Notes under the pieces: model-generated
The model's input: only the letters and a program-made list of their open reading frames with translations
Database searches by the model: none
What the model was told of the DNA's origin: nothing
Shown here: piece after piece, positions 24,189 to 32,998 of the stretch
Position numbering within the stretch: the first letter of the stretch is position 1
Layout: every line of letters begins with the position of its first letter
Assembly: GCF_002846575.1 (NCBI RefSeq)
Contig: NZ_PJND01000013.1
Location: 1-55,092 of the forward strand
DNA from: Flavobacterium lindanitolerans
GTDB taxonomy: Bacteria; Bacteroidota; Bacteroidia; Flavobacteriales; Flavobacteriaceae
Direction: 5' to 3'
DNA: 55,092 bases
Translations under genes and position numbers: made by a program

Positions 24189-24923
24189 ATGGAGTACAAA
24201 ATAATAAAACCTTATAAAGATTTAAATCCTTTTATTCATTTTTACTGGGAATTAAAAGGAAACGAAGCCGAACTCCAAAGAGAACGGGTTTTCCCTGATG
24301 GCTGTGCCGGCATTCTAATAAATTTGGGAGATACTTGTTTGACGGATAACGGTTCAGTTTCTATGGAGTTTGGAAAAACCTATATAGTTGGTGCAATGAA
24401 TTCTTTCAAAGATAGCTTTATTAACATTAACACTCATTTGTTAGGTGTTTGCCTGAAACCTGCAACTTTTGCTAATTTCTATAATTATGCTGACCAAAAT
24501 GAGCTGACTAATGATACTGTTGAATTTGAAAAACACAACTCATTTGATATTGATAAAATAGTTGACAACCCATTCCGCTACTTTGACCATTTCTATTCTG
24601 AAAGAGTAAAAAGCCAACACATCCAATTACAACCCGTTATTAATGACATACATTTGACAAACGGGCAAATAAGTATTTCCGAACTATCAAAAAAGAACTT
24701 TACAACCGTAAGGCAGCTTGAAAGGAATTTTAAAAAATACATCGGATTAACTCCAAAAGAATATTCCAATATTATTCGATTTCAGAATGCACTGCGTGTG
24801 ATTAAAAATTCCAAACAAGACCGGAGTTTATTAGATATAGCCTTTGAATGTGGTTATTATGATCATTCGCACCTTAGTAATGAAATCAGACGGAATACCG
24901 GACTTTGGCCATCACATCTGTAA
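24189..24923 (+). CDS. AraC-family transcription regulator
   Basis: A 244-residue regulator. The N-terminal half (1-150) matches the domain seen in Bacteroidota AraC proteins that begin YKIIKPYKDLNPFIHFYWELKG. The C-terminal half has two helix-turn-helix units: ISELSKKNFTTVRQLERNFKKY, then LLDIAFECGYYDHSHLSNEIRR. I start it at 24189; the in-frame ATG at 24126 adds an atypical extension. It lies 71 bp upstream of a DHFR-like gene, a likely target or partner. The effector is unknown. Confidence 0.87.
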   Translation: MEYKIIKPYKDLNPFIHFYWELKGNEAELQRERVFPDGCAGILINLGDTCLTDNGSVSMEFGKTYIVGAMNSFKDSFININTHLLGVCLKPATFANFYNYADQNELTNDTVEFEKHNSFDIDKIVDNPFRYFDHFYSERVKSQHIQLQPVINDIHLTNGQISISELSKKNFTTVRQLERNFKKYIGLTPKEYSNIIRFQNALRVIKNSKQDRSLLDIAFECGYYDHSHLSNEIRRNTGLWPSHL

Positions 24924-24963
24924 TTTGTCGCATTTTTACAAAGCATTATTGTTTGTCTAAAAA

Positions 24964-24971
24964 TAAATTTG
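24964..24971 (+). promoter_or_regulatory. -7 box of the DHFR-like gene
   Basis: TAAATTTG, a perfect TAnnTTTG match, 23 bp upstream of the ATG at 24995. No well-spaced -33 box. Confidence 0.45.
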
Positions 24972-24994
24972 CAAAAACATTAAATGCATAATAG

Positions 24995-25540
24995 ATGCGA
25001 AAAATATCACTTTTCATTGCAATGAGTTTAGATGGTTACATTGCAAAACCTAATGATGACCTCAGCTTTCTGAAACTCGTAGAAAAAGAGGGGGAGGATT
25101 ATGGCTATTCGGAATTTGTATCAACAATTGACACAATAATTATTGGCAGAAAAACCTATGATTATGTATTAAAAGAAATCGGTCCATCCCATTACGATAA
25201 CGGACAAAGAGATGTGTATGTCATTACAGGAACGGAACGTCCTCAGCTAGGCAGAACTATTTTCTATACGGGAAGCATTACCGACTTAGTTAAACAATTG
25301 AAATCCGAACAGAGAAAGAATATATATTGCGACGGTGGTGCTGAAATAATAAATGAGCTAATGAAGCATACTTTAATAGATGAATTCAAAATTTCGGTTA
25401 TCCCGGTTTTATTAGGCAACGGAACGAGACTTTTCAAGGATGGAAGACCTGAACAAATACTTGAATTCGTGAAGGCAAAAACGTTTGATACAGGATTAAC
25501 ACAGTTGCATTACAAGAGTAAAAACAATAATGAATCCTAA
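24995..25540 (+). CDS. Dihydrofolate reductase family protein (RibD C-terminal type)
   Basis: A 181-residue reductase-fold protein. It begins MRKISLFIAMSLDGYIAKPND, the standard opening of the RibD_C/DHFR-like family, followed by TIIIGRKTYD and YCDGGAEIIN, the NADPH-binding block. These small stand-alone proteins are not the folate DHFR itself; their substrates are mostly unknown, though some lie beside regulators. Positioned downstream of an AraC regulator with its own -7 box. Confidence 0.88.
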   Translation: MRKISLFIAMSLDGYIAKPNDDLSFLKLVEKEGEDYGYSEFVSTIDTIIIGRKTYDYVLKEIGPSHYDNGQRDVYVITGTERPQLGRTIFYTGSITDLVKQLKSEQRKNIYCDGGAEIINELMKHTLIDEFKISVIPVLLGNGTRLFKDGRPEQILEFVKAKTFDTGLTQLHYKSKNNNES

Positions 25541-25733
25541 AAAACCAGGCTGAACTCTTCGGTTGGGCTTTTATGTAAGCTGAACCTCTTAAAACATCCA
25601 CACCTTAAAAACCTACCCCTTTTTTTATTTTTTCACAATGTTCTGTTACATTTCAAAAGGAGTCTCGTCTTAATGCAAAAGAGTTTTAAAAAATCATATT
25701 TTTAAAATCAATCATCAAAAAATAGAACGACCT

Positions 25734-26966
25734 ATGAAACTTTTGACTACCTTATTTTTGGCAGCATTTTTTGCATTCAGCTCATTTGCACAATCCAGCT
25801 CACCAACATGGAACAAATTTCTTTCGGACTTGCAAAAAGCACAAGTCGAGTATAACAAACATTATCCCGCAAAGGAATACCAACAGGCCGCTACAGTTTT
25901 AAACACAGTTGCTACTTCATTAGATAATTTAAAATTAACTGAAAAAGAAAAGCAGGAATTCCAACCTACCATTAAAGATGTATATGCCAATGTTTACTAT
26001 AATTTGGCTTGTTTACAATCATTATTAAATGAAAAAAAACAAGCAATTGCCAGCTTTGAAAAAGCAATAGACTGGGGTTATAAAGATTATCAGAATGCGC
26101 TAAATGATGCCGATTTAACAAACATTCGCAAGGAGAAAAAGTTTATAAAGGCATTTAGTCAATTAAAACAATACGACAAGTTATTCCTGCTACAGCAATC
26201 CGGGAATTACATATCAGAAAATAAAAGTTCTTTACCCGCCTTTAATTATCAGGCAGCAAATGACCGCAATCTAACAGAAGTGAAACGATATTTCAAGTTG
26301 GATTCTATAGCCGGAACAGGTGATGAAGTTTCAAAAATAATCAATATCATGTTGTTTGTTACCAACAGTATCAAATATGACGGTACCAATTGGGCACTAT
26401 GTGAATTTGATGCCATTGATTTTTATAACTACCATAAGGCAACAGGCAAAGGAATCAATTGCAGACACAAGGCTATGACATTAAATGAAATGTATCTCGC
26501 AATGGGTTTTAAATCACGCTACGTAACCTGTATGCCAAAAGACGACACGGATACCGACTGCCATGTCATTAATAGTGTATATTCAGAAACGCTAAAAAAA
26601 TGGCTTTGGATGGATGCTTCTCACGGGGCTTATGTCATGGACGAAAACAATAACCTGCTGAGTATTGAAGAAGTTAGGGAACGATTAAGAAACAATCAGT
26701 CCATGAAGTTAAATTCAGAAACGAAAGTAACCAAAATCTGGTATCTTGATAATTATATGGCCAAAAACCTATATTGGATTCAGTGCACTAACAAAAGCCA
26801 GTTCAATACAGAAAGCAGATACAGACAAGCCGATGCCGATTTACAATATATTTCGCTCATCCCAACTGGTTTTGACAAAGACAGTAATAAGTATCTAAAA
26901 AATAATGTTATCACTCATGACCCTGCTTATTTTTGGAAATCGCCTGAAATAAAAACCCAGCAGTAA
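25734..26966 (+). CDS. Secreted transglutaminase-like cysteine protein with TPR-like N-terminal region
   Basis: A 410-residue exported protein with a signal peptide (1-19, FSSFAQ). Residues about 60-140 form TPR-like helices: NVYYNLACLQSLLNEKKQAIASFEKAIDWG is a good match to the TPR consensus. The C-terminal transglutaminase-like core has the Cys-His-Asp triad: C243 in INCRHKA, H277 in DCHVINS and D294 in LWMDASHG. The RHKA motif is typical of bacterial proteins that cleave or cross-link peptides. The substrate is unknown. It stands alone between terminator-like sequences. Confidence 0.85.
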   Translation: MKLLTTLFLAAFFAFSSFAQSSSPTWNKFLSDLQKAQVEYNKHYPAKEYQQAATVLNTVATSLDNLKLTEKEKQEFQPTIKDVYANVYYNLACLQSLLNEKKQAIASFEKAIDWGYKDYQNALNDADLTNIRKEKKFIKAFSQLKQYDKLFLLQQSGNYISENKSSLPAFNYQAANDRNLTEVKRYFKLDSIAGTGDEVSKIINIMLFVTNSIKYDGTNWALCEFDAIDFYNYHKATGKGINCRHKAMTLNEMYLAMGFKSRYVTCMPKDDTDTDCHVINSVYSETLKKWLWMDASHGAYVMDENNNLLSIEEVRERLRNNQSMKLNSETKVTKIWYLDNYMAKNLYWIQCTNKSQFNTESRYRQADADLQYISLIPTGFDKDSNKYLKNNVITHDPAYFWKSPEIKTQQ

Positions 26967-27053
26967 AAAATTTGTGAGAAGAATCAGGTTTTGAAAACTG
27001 ATTACTACAAAAGGATAGTAACAAAACTACATTAGTTATTTTACTTAAATAAA

Positions 27054-27083
27054 AAAACCGCAGTTAATAACTGCGGTTTTAAA
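27054..27083. terminator. Bidirectional terminator between 26966 and 27101
   Basis: A perfect stem AAAACCGCAGTT / AACTGCGGTTTT with loop AAT serves the transglutaminase-like gene and the minus-strand gene. Confidence 0.9.
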
Positions 27084-27100
27084 CAACCTTATACTATTTA

Positions 27101-28240
27101 TTATTTTTTGATGCTATTGATAAAAGTCTGGAGAAGCGCATCAGTTTCTTCCAGAGTATTTCCGTTATTTTTTACAGAGCTTGAAATGATAAGGGTCAGT
27201 TTTGGATTCGTTGGATGTTCCAGGATGTAAATAACAAAGTTCCCTTTTGGAGTCCATTTGGTCGCATTAATATGCTCACGTTCATCCGTACTGCTTTTAA
27301 ATGCATAGCCTTTCATGCCATTGATAGTAACTGTTTCAAACAAATTCATCAGGTTACTATTCTTGGCTTCTTTGTTGACACGGTAGGAAAGTTTAGACAG
27401 CCTGTTTTTCGAATCCAGCAAATCGTTGATATGGTCCCAAGGCAATGTATATTTCTGAATATCATAATCCTTAAATGGTTTTTTATCATTCATCTGGTTA
27501 TAATTCGCATAGAACGTTCCTGCATGAATAAAATCGTCTGCTACTTCTTTGGCGTTCAGCCCCGGATATTTATCACTATCAAGAGCAAAAGCAGTATACC
27601 ATATTTTGTCTTTTTCAATGAGCCTATATCCAATCTCAGTCTCTTTTCTGCCTAACATCCCGTTTTGCTTGGTGTCCATATCCCCCGCTATATTGGTCTT
27701 ATCGATAGTAAGGTCGAGGAATGGCATAGTCACATTTTTTGCGTCCCAAATCGGCACGTTGAATGTCATAGGCTCTAACAATCTTACACTTTGCCCGTAC
27801 TGTCTGTAACCTGTTTCTTCAGCAACGTACAACCCGATTTTTACCTGTATGGTTTTCTGAGCTTCTTGCCCAACGGCTGCTGACAATATCCAATCAAGCG
27901 TATTGCCATTGCTAAGAAAACCTCCTTCACCAAATACTTTATACTTTGTTGTTGGGGTGTTACTTTTAAAAAAATCTTCGATGGCAACATAGCCGTCTTT
28001 TTGAAGGAAAAAAGACTGGATATCTTTTTTATTTGCGTCAAGAAGCTGAACATAGAGTGCGCTTATTCCGGAAATAATGGTGACTTTTTTCTGATTCTTA
28101 AAACCAACCTGCAGCGATGCAAGATCTTTTTTGGAGACGCTTGCTCCTTCTTTGATTGCCTTCCCGTTGATATAGGCAGAAAGTTGCGCATAACTGGTAG
28201 CGCTCATCGCCAAAAACAGAACAAATAGAATTTTTTTCAT
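27101..28240 (-). CDS. Secreted protein of unknown function, 379 aa
   Basis: I do not recognise the family. The N-terminus from the ATG at 28240 is a clean signal peptide (MKKILFVLFLAMSATSYAQ), while an in-frame ATG at 28309 would bury it. The mature part looks beta-rich: repeated strand patterns from 20 to 200, a CBM-like or Ig-like feel, then a mixed domain ending LIISSSVKNN and a final helix. It shares the minus strand with a lipocalin-like lipoprotein and a membrane protein upstream, but a hairpin separates it from them. Confidence 0.72.
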   Translation of the reverse strand: MKKILFVLFLAMSATSYAQLSAYINGKAIKEGASVSKKDLASLQVGFKNQKKVTIISGISALYVQLLDANKKDIQSFFLQKDGYVAIEDFFKSNTPTTKYKVFGEGGFLSNGNTLDWILSAAVGQEAQKTIQVKIGLYVAEETGYRQYGQSVRLLEPMTFNVPIWDAKNVTMPFLDLTIDKTNIAGDMDTKQNGMLGRKETEIGYRLIEKDKIWYTAFALDSDKYPGLNAKEVADDFIHAGTFYANYNQMNDKKPFKDYDIQKYTLPWDHINDLLDSKNRLSKLSYRVNKEAKNSNLMNLFETVTINGMKGYAFKSSTDEREHINATKWTPKGNFVIYILEHPTNPKLTLIISSSVKNNGNTLEETDALLQTFINSIKK

Positions 28241-28278
28241 TTTCAGATGTTTTATATTAAGCTTAAATAATCTCAAAA

Positions 28279-28304
28279 AAACCACAACCTTTCGGCTGTG
28301 GTTC
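28279..28304 (-). terminator. Terminator of the lipocalin-like lipoprotein gene
   Basis: The stem AACCACA / TGTGGTT (28280-28286, 28297-28303), with an A run on its left that is a T tract on the minus strand, lies 30 bp past the stop at 28334. Confidence 0.75.
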
Positions 28305-28333
28305 ACCAATGAATTAAGTAAGATGTTGTTGAT

Positions 28334-28831
28334 TTATTTTTTAGGAACGAATTTCATCGTCGTATTATTTATCAATAACGACAAGCTTTCCGGACTAATT
28401 TCCCAAATAGTCCATTGAAACGGATCCAATGCGCCTTCAGGCATTACGTTTAGAGTTTTGTCCTCATCAGTAAGCGACCAGGTTCCAGTGTAATTTTTGA
28501 TTGTATTGGTATGGTCCATCATTTCAACGGTAACTTTCCCATCAGCACCAAGATTCAATTCACTTTTTCCTTTCATATCAGCCAGTACTTTTTCAAGCTG
28601 TGCTTTATATGCCTCTTTATCCTTTGCTGCATTAAGGCCCACATTGTAATTAATGTCATCTACCACCCAAACTTTTGTCAAAGTTTCTTTGACTGATGCC
28701 GGAGCTTTTGTCTCAACAGCTTCTGTAGCGGTGCTGTCTGTAGCAACCGTATCGTTTTCTTTAGTTTCTTTTGATCCGCAGGATACCGCTAGCGCAATGA
28801 CCAGCCCAAACATTACATTTCTTAATTTCAT
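28334..28831 (-). CDS. Lipoprotein with lipocalin-like features
   Basis: A 165-residue lipoprotein. The N-terminal hydrophobic run ends in a lipobox, LAVSC, with acylated C18. A Thr/Glu-rich linker of about 25 residues then leads into a small domain. Its pattern (GADGKVTVEM, NYTGTWSLTDEDKTLNVM, LLINNTTMKFVPKK) resembles the short barrels of lipocalin-like Bacteroidota proteins, with a final Trp/Leu-rich strand. Function unknown. It lies 40 bp after a membrane-protein gene on the same strand. Confidence 0.72.
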   Translation of the reverse strand: MKLRNVMFGLVIALAVSCGSKETKENDTVATDSTATEAVETKAPASVKETLTKVWVVDDINYNVGLNAAKDKEAYKAQLEKVLADMKGKSELNLGADGKVTVEMMDHTNTIKNYTGTWSLTDEDKTLNVMPEGALDPFQWTIWEISPESLSLLINNTTMKFVPKK

Positions 28832-28870
28832 AATTATAAAAATATTTAAACAGTTAGTTATTGATTTCGT

Positions 28871-29413
28871 TTAGCGTCCACTACGCAGGCTTTCGGCATT
28901 CTTTTTCTTCGCAATCCAGAAAGCAAATAATGCTACAACAATAAGTGGGATTCCTGTTATTAGTGCCAATGTTCTTCTTGAAAATCCTGAATATTTCCCT
29001 CCATCAATGTCAGGCGAAATAAAATAAGTAGCCAGTAAAAGTAGAATAGATGCCACCAGCAAAGTCTTTGACGATTTCAAATTCGGACGAAAAAGGAATA
29101 CTCCGAAAACAATTGACAACAACATAGAAGACCCGAACAATACTTGTACAATTGTAAAGGTAGATTCGGCCGGGAGTTTTTTAATATCCGATTCTGCTTC
29201 TGCTATCTGGCTTTCGATTTGTACTTTCGATTCGCCTGTCATGTTCTTGGCTTCTTCTTTCAATAAAGCAAGGGATTGCTGTGCCTCAGCAATTGCTGCC
29301 TGACTTTCACGAAGTTCAGTCTTATCGCGCTCAGCTCTCCAGATGGATGCAGCGCTTGCAAACAAAATAAGCAAAATGATAAAGACTCCTAAAATGCGTA
29401 CTGTTGTTTTCAT
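28871..29413 (-). CDS. Membrane protein with periplasmic coiled-coil, unknown function
   Basis: A 180-residue protein. A signal-anchor helix (8-26) is followed by a Glu/Ala/Gln-rich stretch (about 30-82) with a clear heptad pattern, probably a coiled coil. Three further membrane helices follow (about 87-107, 115-130, 148-167), and the tail is basic. I do not recognise a named family. It heads a minus-strand pair with the lipocalin-like lipoprotein. Confidence 0.7.
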   Translation of the reverse strand: MKTTVRILGVFIILLILFASAASIWRAERDKTELRESQAAIAEAQQSLALLKEEAKNMTGESKVQIESQIAEAESDIKKLPAESTFTIVQVLFGSSMLLSIVFGVFLFRPNLKSSKTLLVASILLLLATYFISPDIDGGKYSGFSRRTLALITGIPLIVVALFAFWIAKKKNAESLRSGR

Positions 29414-29591
29414 TTAAATTGATTTAGGTTGTAATAAAGTTAAGTTTGGCCGTTTCAGAAAACTTGATGTTCCTGAACCACATTGCAATACTAAATCAAA
29501 AAGAAATGAAAATTCGGACCGATGAACCTGCGTAGCTTTTTACAGGACTATCGTTTGGAATGAAAGAAGAAATGTTTTAAACGTAAAAAAC

Positions 29592-30341
29592 TTACATATT
29601 CTCGAGCAGCAAAAGAAATTCTTCTTTTTTACGTACTGATAGAGGTATCGTAAGCTTGTTTTGCATTACGATTGTGTTCCCGCCATCCGACTTTATAAAA
29701 TGGTCGAAATAGGCCATATTGACCAGGTGTGACTTGTGAGTACGGAAAAAATTATAAGGCACCAACATTGTTTCATATTCTTTGAGATTCGTAGAAACAA
29801 TAAGTTTTGGAGCATTAATAAAATTAAAGGTAGTGTAGTTTTTATCGGCTTCGCAGCTTACAATATCCTGAATATTGACCGAATAGATTTTATCGGCAGT
29901 TTTGAGTATCAGTTTTTGAAGATTCTTTGGGCGTTCGATATTGGAAAACAGATTATTGAGTTTTGTATCGAAAATCTCTTTATTGAACGATTCCTGCGCT
30001 TTTTTTACCGCATCGACCAGCTCTGTGGCATCAAGCGGCTTCAGCAGGTAGTCAATAGCAGAAAAACGGAAAGCACGGATTGCAAAATCCTCATAGCCTG
30101 TAATAAAAATAACCTTAAATTGAATTGGTTTTAGTTTCTGGAGCAGATCAAAACCCGTTCCGTCGCTCATCTCAACATCAAGAAAAACAAGATCAGGTGA
30201 AGTGAGTTTTATTAATTTCACACCCGACTCTACTGAATCTGCCTGTCCGATTATTGAGATATTCGGACAATTTGATTTTATAATCGCAATATTTTCTTTT
30301 CTAATGCGCTCAATATCATCAATAACGACAGCTCGTATCAT
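29592..30341 (-). CDS. LytTR-family response regulator
   Basis: A 249-residue two-component output protein. The receiver domain (1-120) has phospho-acceptor D55 in LVFLDVEMSDGTGF and the invariant lysine in LLKPLD. The LytTR DNA-binding domain (about 145-249) shows ILKTADKIYSVNIQDIVSCEADKNYTTF and FFRTHKSHLVNM. LytTR proteins bind paired 9-bp direct repeats. Such a pair lies 110 bp upstream at 30450-30479, in front of the divergent operon. No sensor kinase is adjacent, so the input is unknown. Confidence 0.9.
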   Translation of the reverse strand: MIRAVVIDDIERIRKENIAIIKSNCPNISIIGQADSVESGVKLIKLTSPDLVFLDVEMSDGTGFDLLQKLKPIQFKVIFITGYEDFAIRAFRFSAIDYLLKPLDATELVDAVKKAQESFNKEIFDTKLNNLFSNIERPKNLQKLILKTADKIYSVNIQDIVSCEADKNYTTFNFINAPKLIVSTNLKEYETMLVPYNFFRTHKSHLVNMAYFDHFIKSDGGNTIVMQNKLTIPLSVRKKEEFLLLLENM

Positions 30342-30449
30342 ATAATTCTAGTTTTCGTAAATATAAGGAATTTCAAATGTTAGTCATCGAAACCGCTAAA
30401 AAATATCAGTGCAAGAAAATCTTATTAAAACGATTAACACAAACTACTC

Positions 30450-30479
30450 AACGTTAATAACCCAAAACGCAACGTTGCT
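30450..30479 (+). promoter_or_regulatory. Candidate LytTR binding site (two 9-bp direct repeats, 21 bp apart)
   Basis: AACGTTAAT (30450-30458) matches the LytTR half-site [TA][AC][CA]GTTN[AG][TG] fully, and AACGTTGCT (30471-30479) matches 8 of 9. The 12-bp spacer, two helical turns between repeats, is the canonical arrangement for LytTR activators. The site ends 33 bp before the -7 box at 30512. Confidence 0.5.
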
Positions 30480-30511
30480 TAATTTAATTATATATTGACA
30501 TTTCTTTCTTC

Positions 30512-30519
30512 TATATTTG
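30512..30519 (+). promoter_or_regulatory. -7 box of the beta-flower/immunity-like cluster
   Basis: TATATTTG, a perfect TAnnTTTG match, 85 bp upstream of the ATG at 30604. The TTG at 30495 is only 14 bp away, too close for the usual -33 box. A weak -33 would fit a promoter that needs an activator at 30450-30479. Confidence 0.55.
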
Positions 30520-30603
30520 AATCATTCTAAAGATTTTTCAGAAATGAAACAACTGACCAAAAATAAAAAAGAATATTCATAATTATAACATTATTTTAAA
30601 AAA

Positions 30604-31014
30604 ATGAATAAAACAGCACTCCTCCTTATTATGGCTTTAGTAAGCTTTACAATTACCAAAGCACAAACTATCGAATCCGGTAGCCGAAGCACCATTGGTT
30701 ACATTAAAAGTGATGGAACTATTGAAAACAGCAGCCGCTCAACGGTTGGTTATATCAGAAGCGATGGCACTATTGAAAACAGTAGCCGGAGCACCATTGG
30801 TTACATTAAAAGTGATGGAACTATTGAAAACAGCAGCCGCTCAACAGTTGGCTATGTAAAGAGTGATGGAACTGTAGAAAACAGCAGCCGCTCCACTCTG
30901 GGCTATATCAAAGATGACGGAACGGTTGAGAATGCCAGCCGCAGTACTATTGGTTATGCCAAAGGAATAAAGAAAGAATGGGTGGCGGTTGTATATTTCT
31001 TTTTTAAGATGTAA
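30604..31014 (+). CDS. Secreted tandem-repeat protein of the 5-fold beta-flower type
   Basis: A 136-residue exported protein with a signal peptide (1-20, TKAQ). The rest is five 17-residue repeats plus a partial sixth, each close to SRSTIGYIKSDGTIENS. The 'DGTIENSSRSTIG' rhythm (one short hairpin per repeat) resembles the Bacteroidota proteins named '5-fold beta-flower', in which a small number of repeats closes into a flat disc. The C-terminus, KEWVAVVYFFFKM, is strongly hydrophobic. The gene leads a run of co-directional genes with the LytTR site in front. Biological role unknown. Confidence 0.75.
   Translation: MNKTALLLIMALVSFTITKAQTIESGSRSTIGYIKSDGTIENSSRSTVGYIRSDGTIENSSRSTIGYIKSDGTIENSSRSTVGYVKSDGTVENSSRSTLGYIKDDGTVENASRSTIGYAKGIKKEWVAVVYFFFKM
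30682..30960 (+). repeat. Five and a half tandem 51-bp repeats in the beta-flower gene
   Basis: Units start at 30682, 30733, 30784, 30835 and 30886, with a partial at 30937. Units 1 and 3 are nearly identical in DNA, while others differ mostly at third positions, which suggests recent expansion or conversion of some units. Confidence 0.9.
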
Positions 31015-31059
31015 CCCCAAAAAAAAACAAAGAGATAAACTATTAAAACATACTATAAA

Positions 31060-31842
31060 ATGGGATTTTTTACAAAAAAAGAAAAAAAGGAAGAAACTGC
31101 TAAAAGCAACCTGTTACTGGCAATGCCAATGTTTAACAATGGAGAAAGATTTGATATCGACAAAGTAATAGCCTACCTCCAATCTGATTGGGGAATTGAC
31201 GTAACGGATATCGATAAATCTACAGAAGCAGCGAGTTTTTATGTTCAGGGAGAAACAGTCGTTTTGGCAACAGTAGCAGCGCAAATTCCAATGGGCGACA
31301 TTCAAGGAGCTGCACAGTATGCCTATAACTGGCCAACTGCGGTAAAAGATTTGGAGAATCACAATGTACACGGACTGGTAACTATATTATCAAGTAACAC
31401 TACCGCTAAAGAACGCTTTGGAATTTTGACAAAAGTACTAACGGCCATTCTTGCAACAAGCAATTGTATTGGAGTATACCAGGGCACTCAATCCTTGCTT
31501 ATCCCAAAAGCACAATATCTTGATAGTGCAGAGGCATTAAAATCAAATCAAATTCCTCTCGACCTGTGGATTTACATCGGTATTCGCAGAGGAGAACAGA
31601 CGAATAGTGCCTATTCTTACGGATTGACCGCTTTTGATAAACTGGAAATGGAGTTTGTAAATGCTCCTCTTGGTTTAAGAGAATTACACACCTTTTTAAG
31701 TCAGATTTGTGCTTATGTTATCAACAGCAATGTTACCTTTAAAAGTGGTGAAACATTAGGCTATACGGCTGAGCAGAAAATCAAAATAACACAATCAAAA
31801 GGAAAATTTGTAGAAGGAGAATCTTTCAAACTGGAATTGTAA
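31060..31842 (+). CDS. DUF4261 domain-containing protein
   Basis: A 260-residue cytoplasmic protein, without a signal peptide, that resembles the DUF4261 family. Recognisable stretches are MPMFNNGERFDIDKVIAYL, the VATVAAQIPMGDI region, and the C-terminal TFLSQICAYVINSNVTFKSGETLGYTAEQKI. DUF4261 members occur in clusters of presumed immunity and contact-dependent antagonism genes, but no function has been shown. It follows the beta-flower gene by 45 bp, and the next gene starts 40 bp after its stop. Confidence 0.7.
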   Translation: MGFFTKKEKKEETAKSNLLLAMPMFNNGERFDIDKVIAYLQSDWGIDVTDIDKSTEAASFYVQGETVVLATVAAQIPMGDIQGAAQYAYNWPTAVKDLENHNVHGLVTILSSNTTAKERFGILTKVLTAILATSNCIGVYQGTQSLLIPKAQYLDSAEALKSNQIPLDLWIYIGIRRGEQTNSAYSYGLTAFDKLEMEFVNAPLGLRELHTFLSQICAYVINSNVTFKSGETLGYTAEQKIKITQSKGKFVEGESFKLEL

Positions 31843-31882
31843 AAAATTCTAATGCTATTATTCTCATTAAACAATAAAAGTC

Positions 31883-32266
31883 ATGGCAGATTTAAAAAGG
31901 GAAGAACTAAAGAAACTTTTATCTCCTATCAATAAAGAATTAAGAATTCACGGCGGAAATGAAAATACCGTTAAAATTACAAAGTTAAAAGCTGAGCAAA
32001 TTGACTTTTTATTGGAATTATTAAATGTTCATTTAGATGATTACAAAACTTTTGCACGGACAAAACTGGAAGAGTTCCATGCAGAAGATATTAAAACGTT
32101 GGTTAACTATAAAATGCCTGTCAGTATACACAAAATCACGTTGCCCGAAAATGATGATGAAAATTCTACCTGGAAATTAATTATTGGCAGACTAAGATTT
32201 GGTTCTACAGAAATCATATTAGACCTGAAAAAATGGGAAATTATTGACGATACATTGGTAGGTTAA
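31883..32266 (+). CDS. Hypothetical protein, 127 aa
   Basis: I do not recognise this protein. It is a small cytoplasmic protein with a charged helical N-terminus (about 1-55), a central helical segment and a C-terminal beta-sheet tail (WKLIIGRLRFGSTEIILDLKKWEIID). The tight spacing (40 bp before, 16 bp after) indicates that it belongs to the same operon as the DUF4261 and SUFU-like genes. Confidence 0.7.
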   Translation: MADLKREELKKLLSPINKELRIHGGNENTVKITKLKAEQIDFLLELLNVHLDDYKTFARTKLEEFHAEDIKTLVNYKMPVSIHKITLPENDDENSTWKLIIGRLRFGSTEIILDLKKWEIIDDTLVG

Positions 32267-32282
32267 ATTAATACGGAAGGAT

Positions 32283-32948
32283 ATGAGTTTTTTAAATAAA
32301 ATGTTGAAACAAAAAATGAAAGACGACCAAAATTTCACAAATGAGCAATTCGCAGAATATCATAATCTAAAGCTAAAATCAATAGAATCTGTTTTAGGGG
32401 TTTCGGCTGAGACTGTCGGGCATTCAATAATTCCATTTGGAACTATTGCTGACATGACTGTCGGGGCTGTTGACATGTATTATTTCCCAAATCATATATC
32501 CGGTACAGGACTTACAACCATGCAGTTAATCACCCCTGATGGAAATGGTCCTAAAAATAAAAAAGGCACGTATGAATTAATCGCTTTTACGAAACAAACT
32601 TATAATAATCCGGAGCAGGAACCACCCACACAATTCAATCAAATTGAAAGACGTATTTGTGACACTTTTACGCAGATTGCCGGCGTGGCCTCTAAAAAGG
32701 AATTTAATCCTTTAGAAATATGCCAGTTAAAAGACAATGATGGCAAAAACAAATACATCATTTTTGATCTTTACAAAGAATTCAAAATTGGAAAACAAAA
32801 GCATCATTTGTTGCTATGCATTGAAATTTTTGAAGAAGAATTGGCTACAATAGAAATGTTTGGACACAAAGGTTTTGTAAATATGTTGAAAATGATCAAT
32901 ATTTATCCTTACAGTGATCTGGACAGAAATTGGGTGGGAGTCAGATAA
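32283..32948 (+). CDS. SUFU-like (suppressor of fused) domain protein
   Basis: A 221-residue cytoplasmic protein. From residue 55 on it shows the SUFU pattern: DMYYFPNHISGTGLTTMQLI and YELIAFTKQTYN, then a helical segment and LLLCIEIFEEELA near the end. Bacterial SUFU proteins are described as immunity proteins of polymorphic toxin systems; the eukaryotic homologue regulates Hedgehog signalling. The match is by pattern only. It starts 16 bp after the preceding gene. Confidence 0.6.
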   Translation: MSFLNKMLKQKMKDDQNFTNEQFAEYHNLKLKSIESVLGVSAETVGHSIIPFGTIADMTVGAVDMYYFPNHISGTGLTTMQLITPDGNGPKNKKGTYELIAFTKQTYNNPEQEPPTQFNQIERRICDTFTQIAGVASKKEFNPLEICQLKDNDGKNKYIIFDLYKEFKIGKQKHHLLLCIEIFEEELATIEMFGHKGFVNMLKMINIYPYSDLDRNWVGVR

Positions 32949-32998
32949 TTAAGAAATATGATTTGTGATTTATTTAAAAAAAAATACTCTGGTACAAT

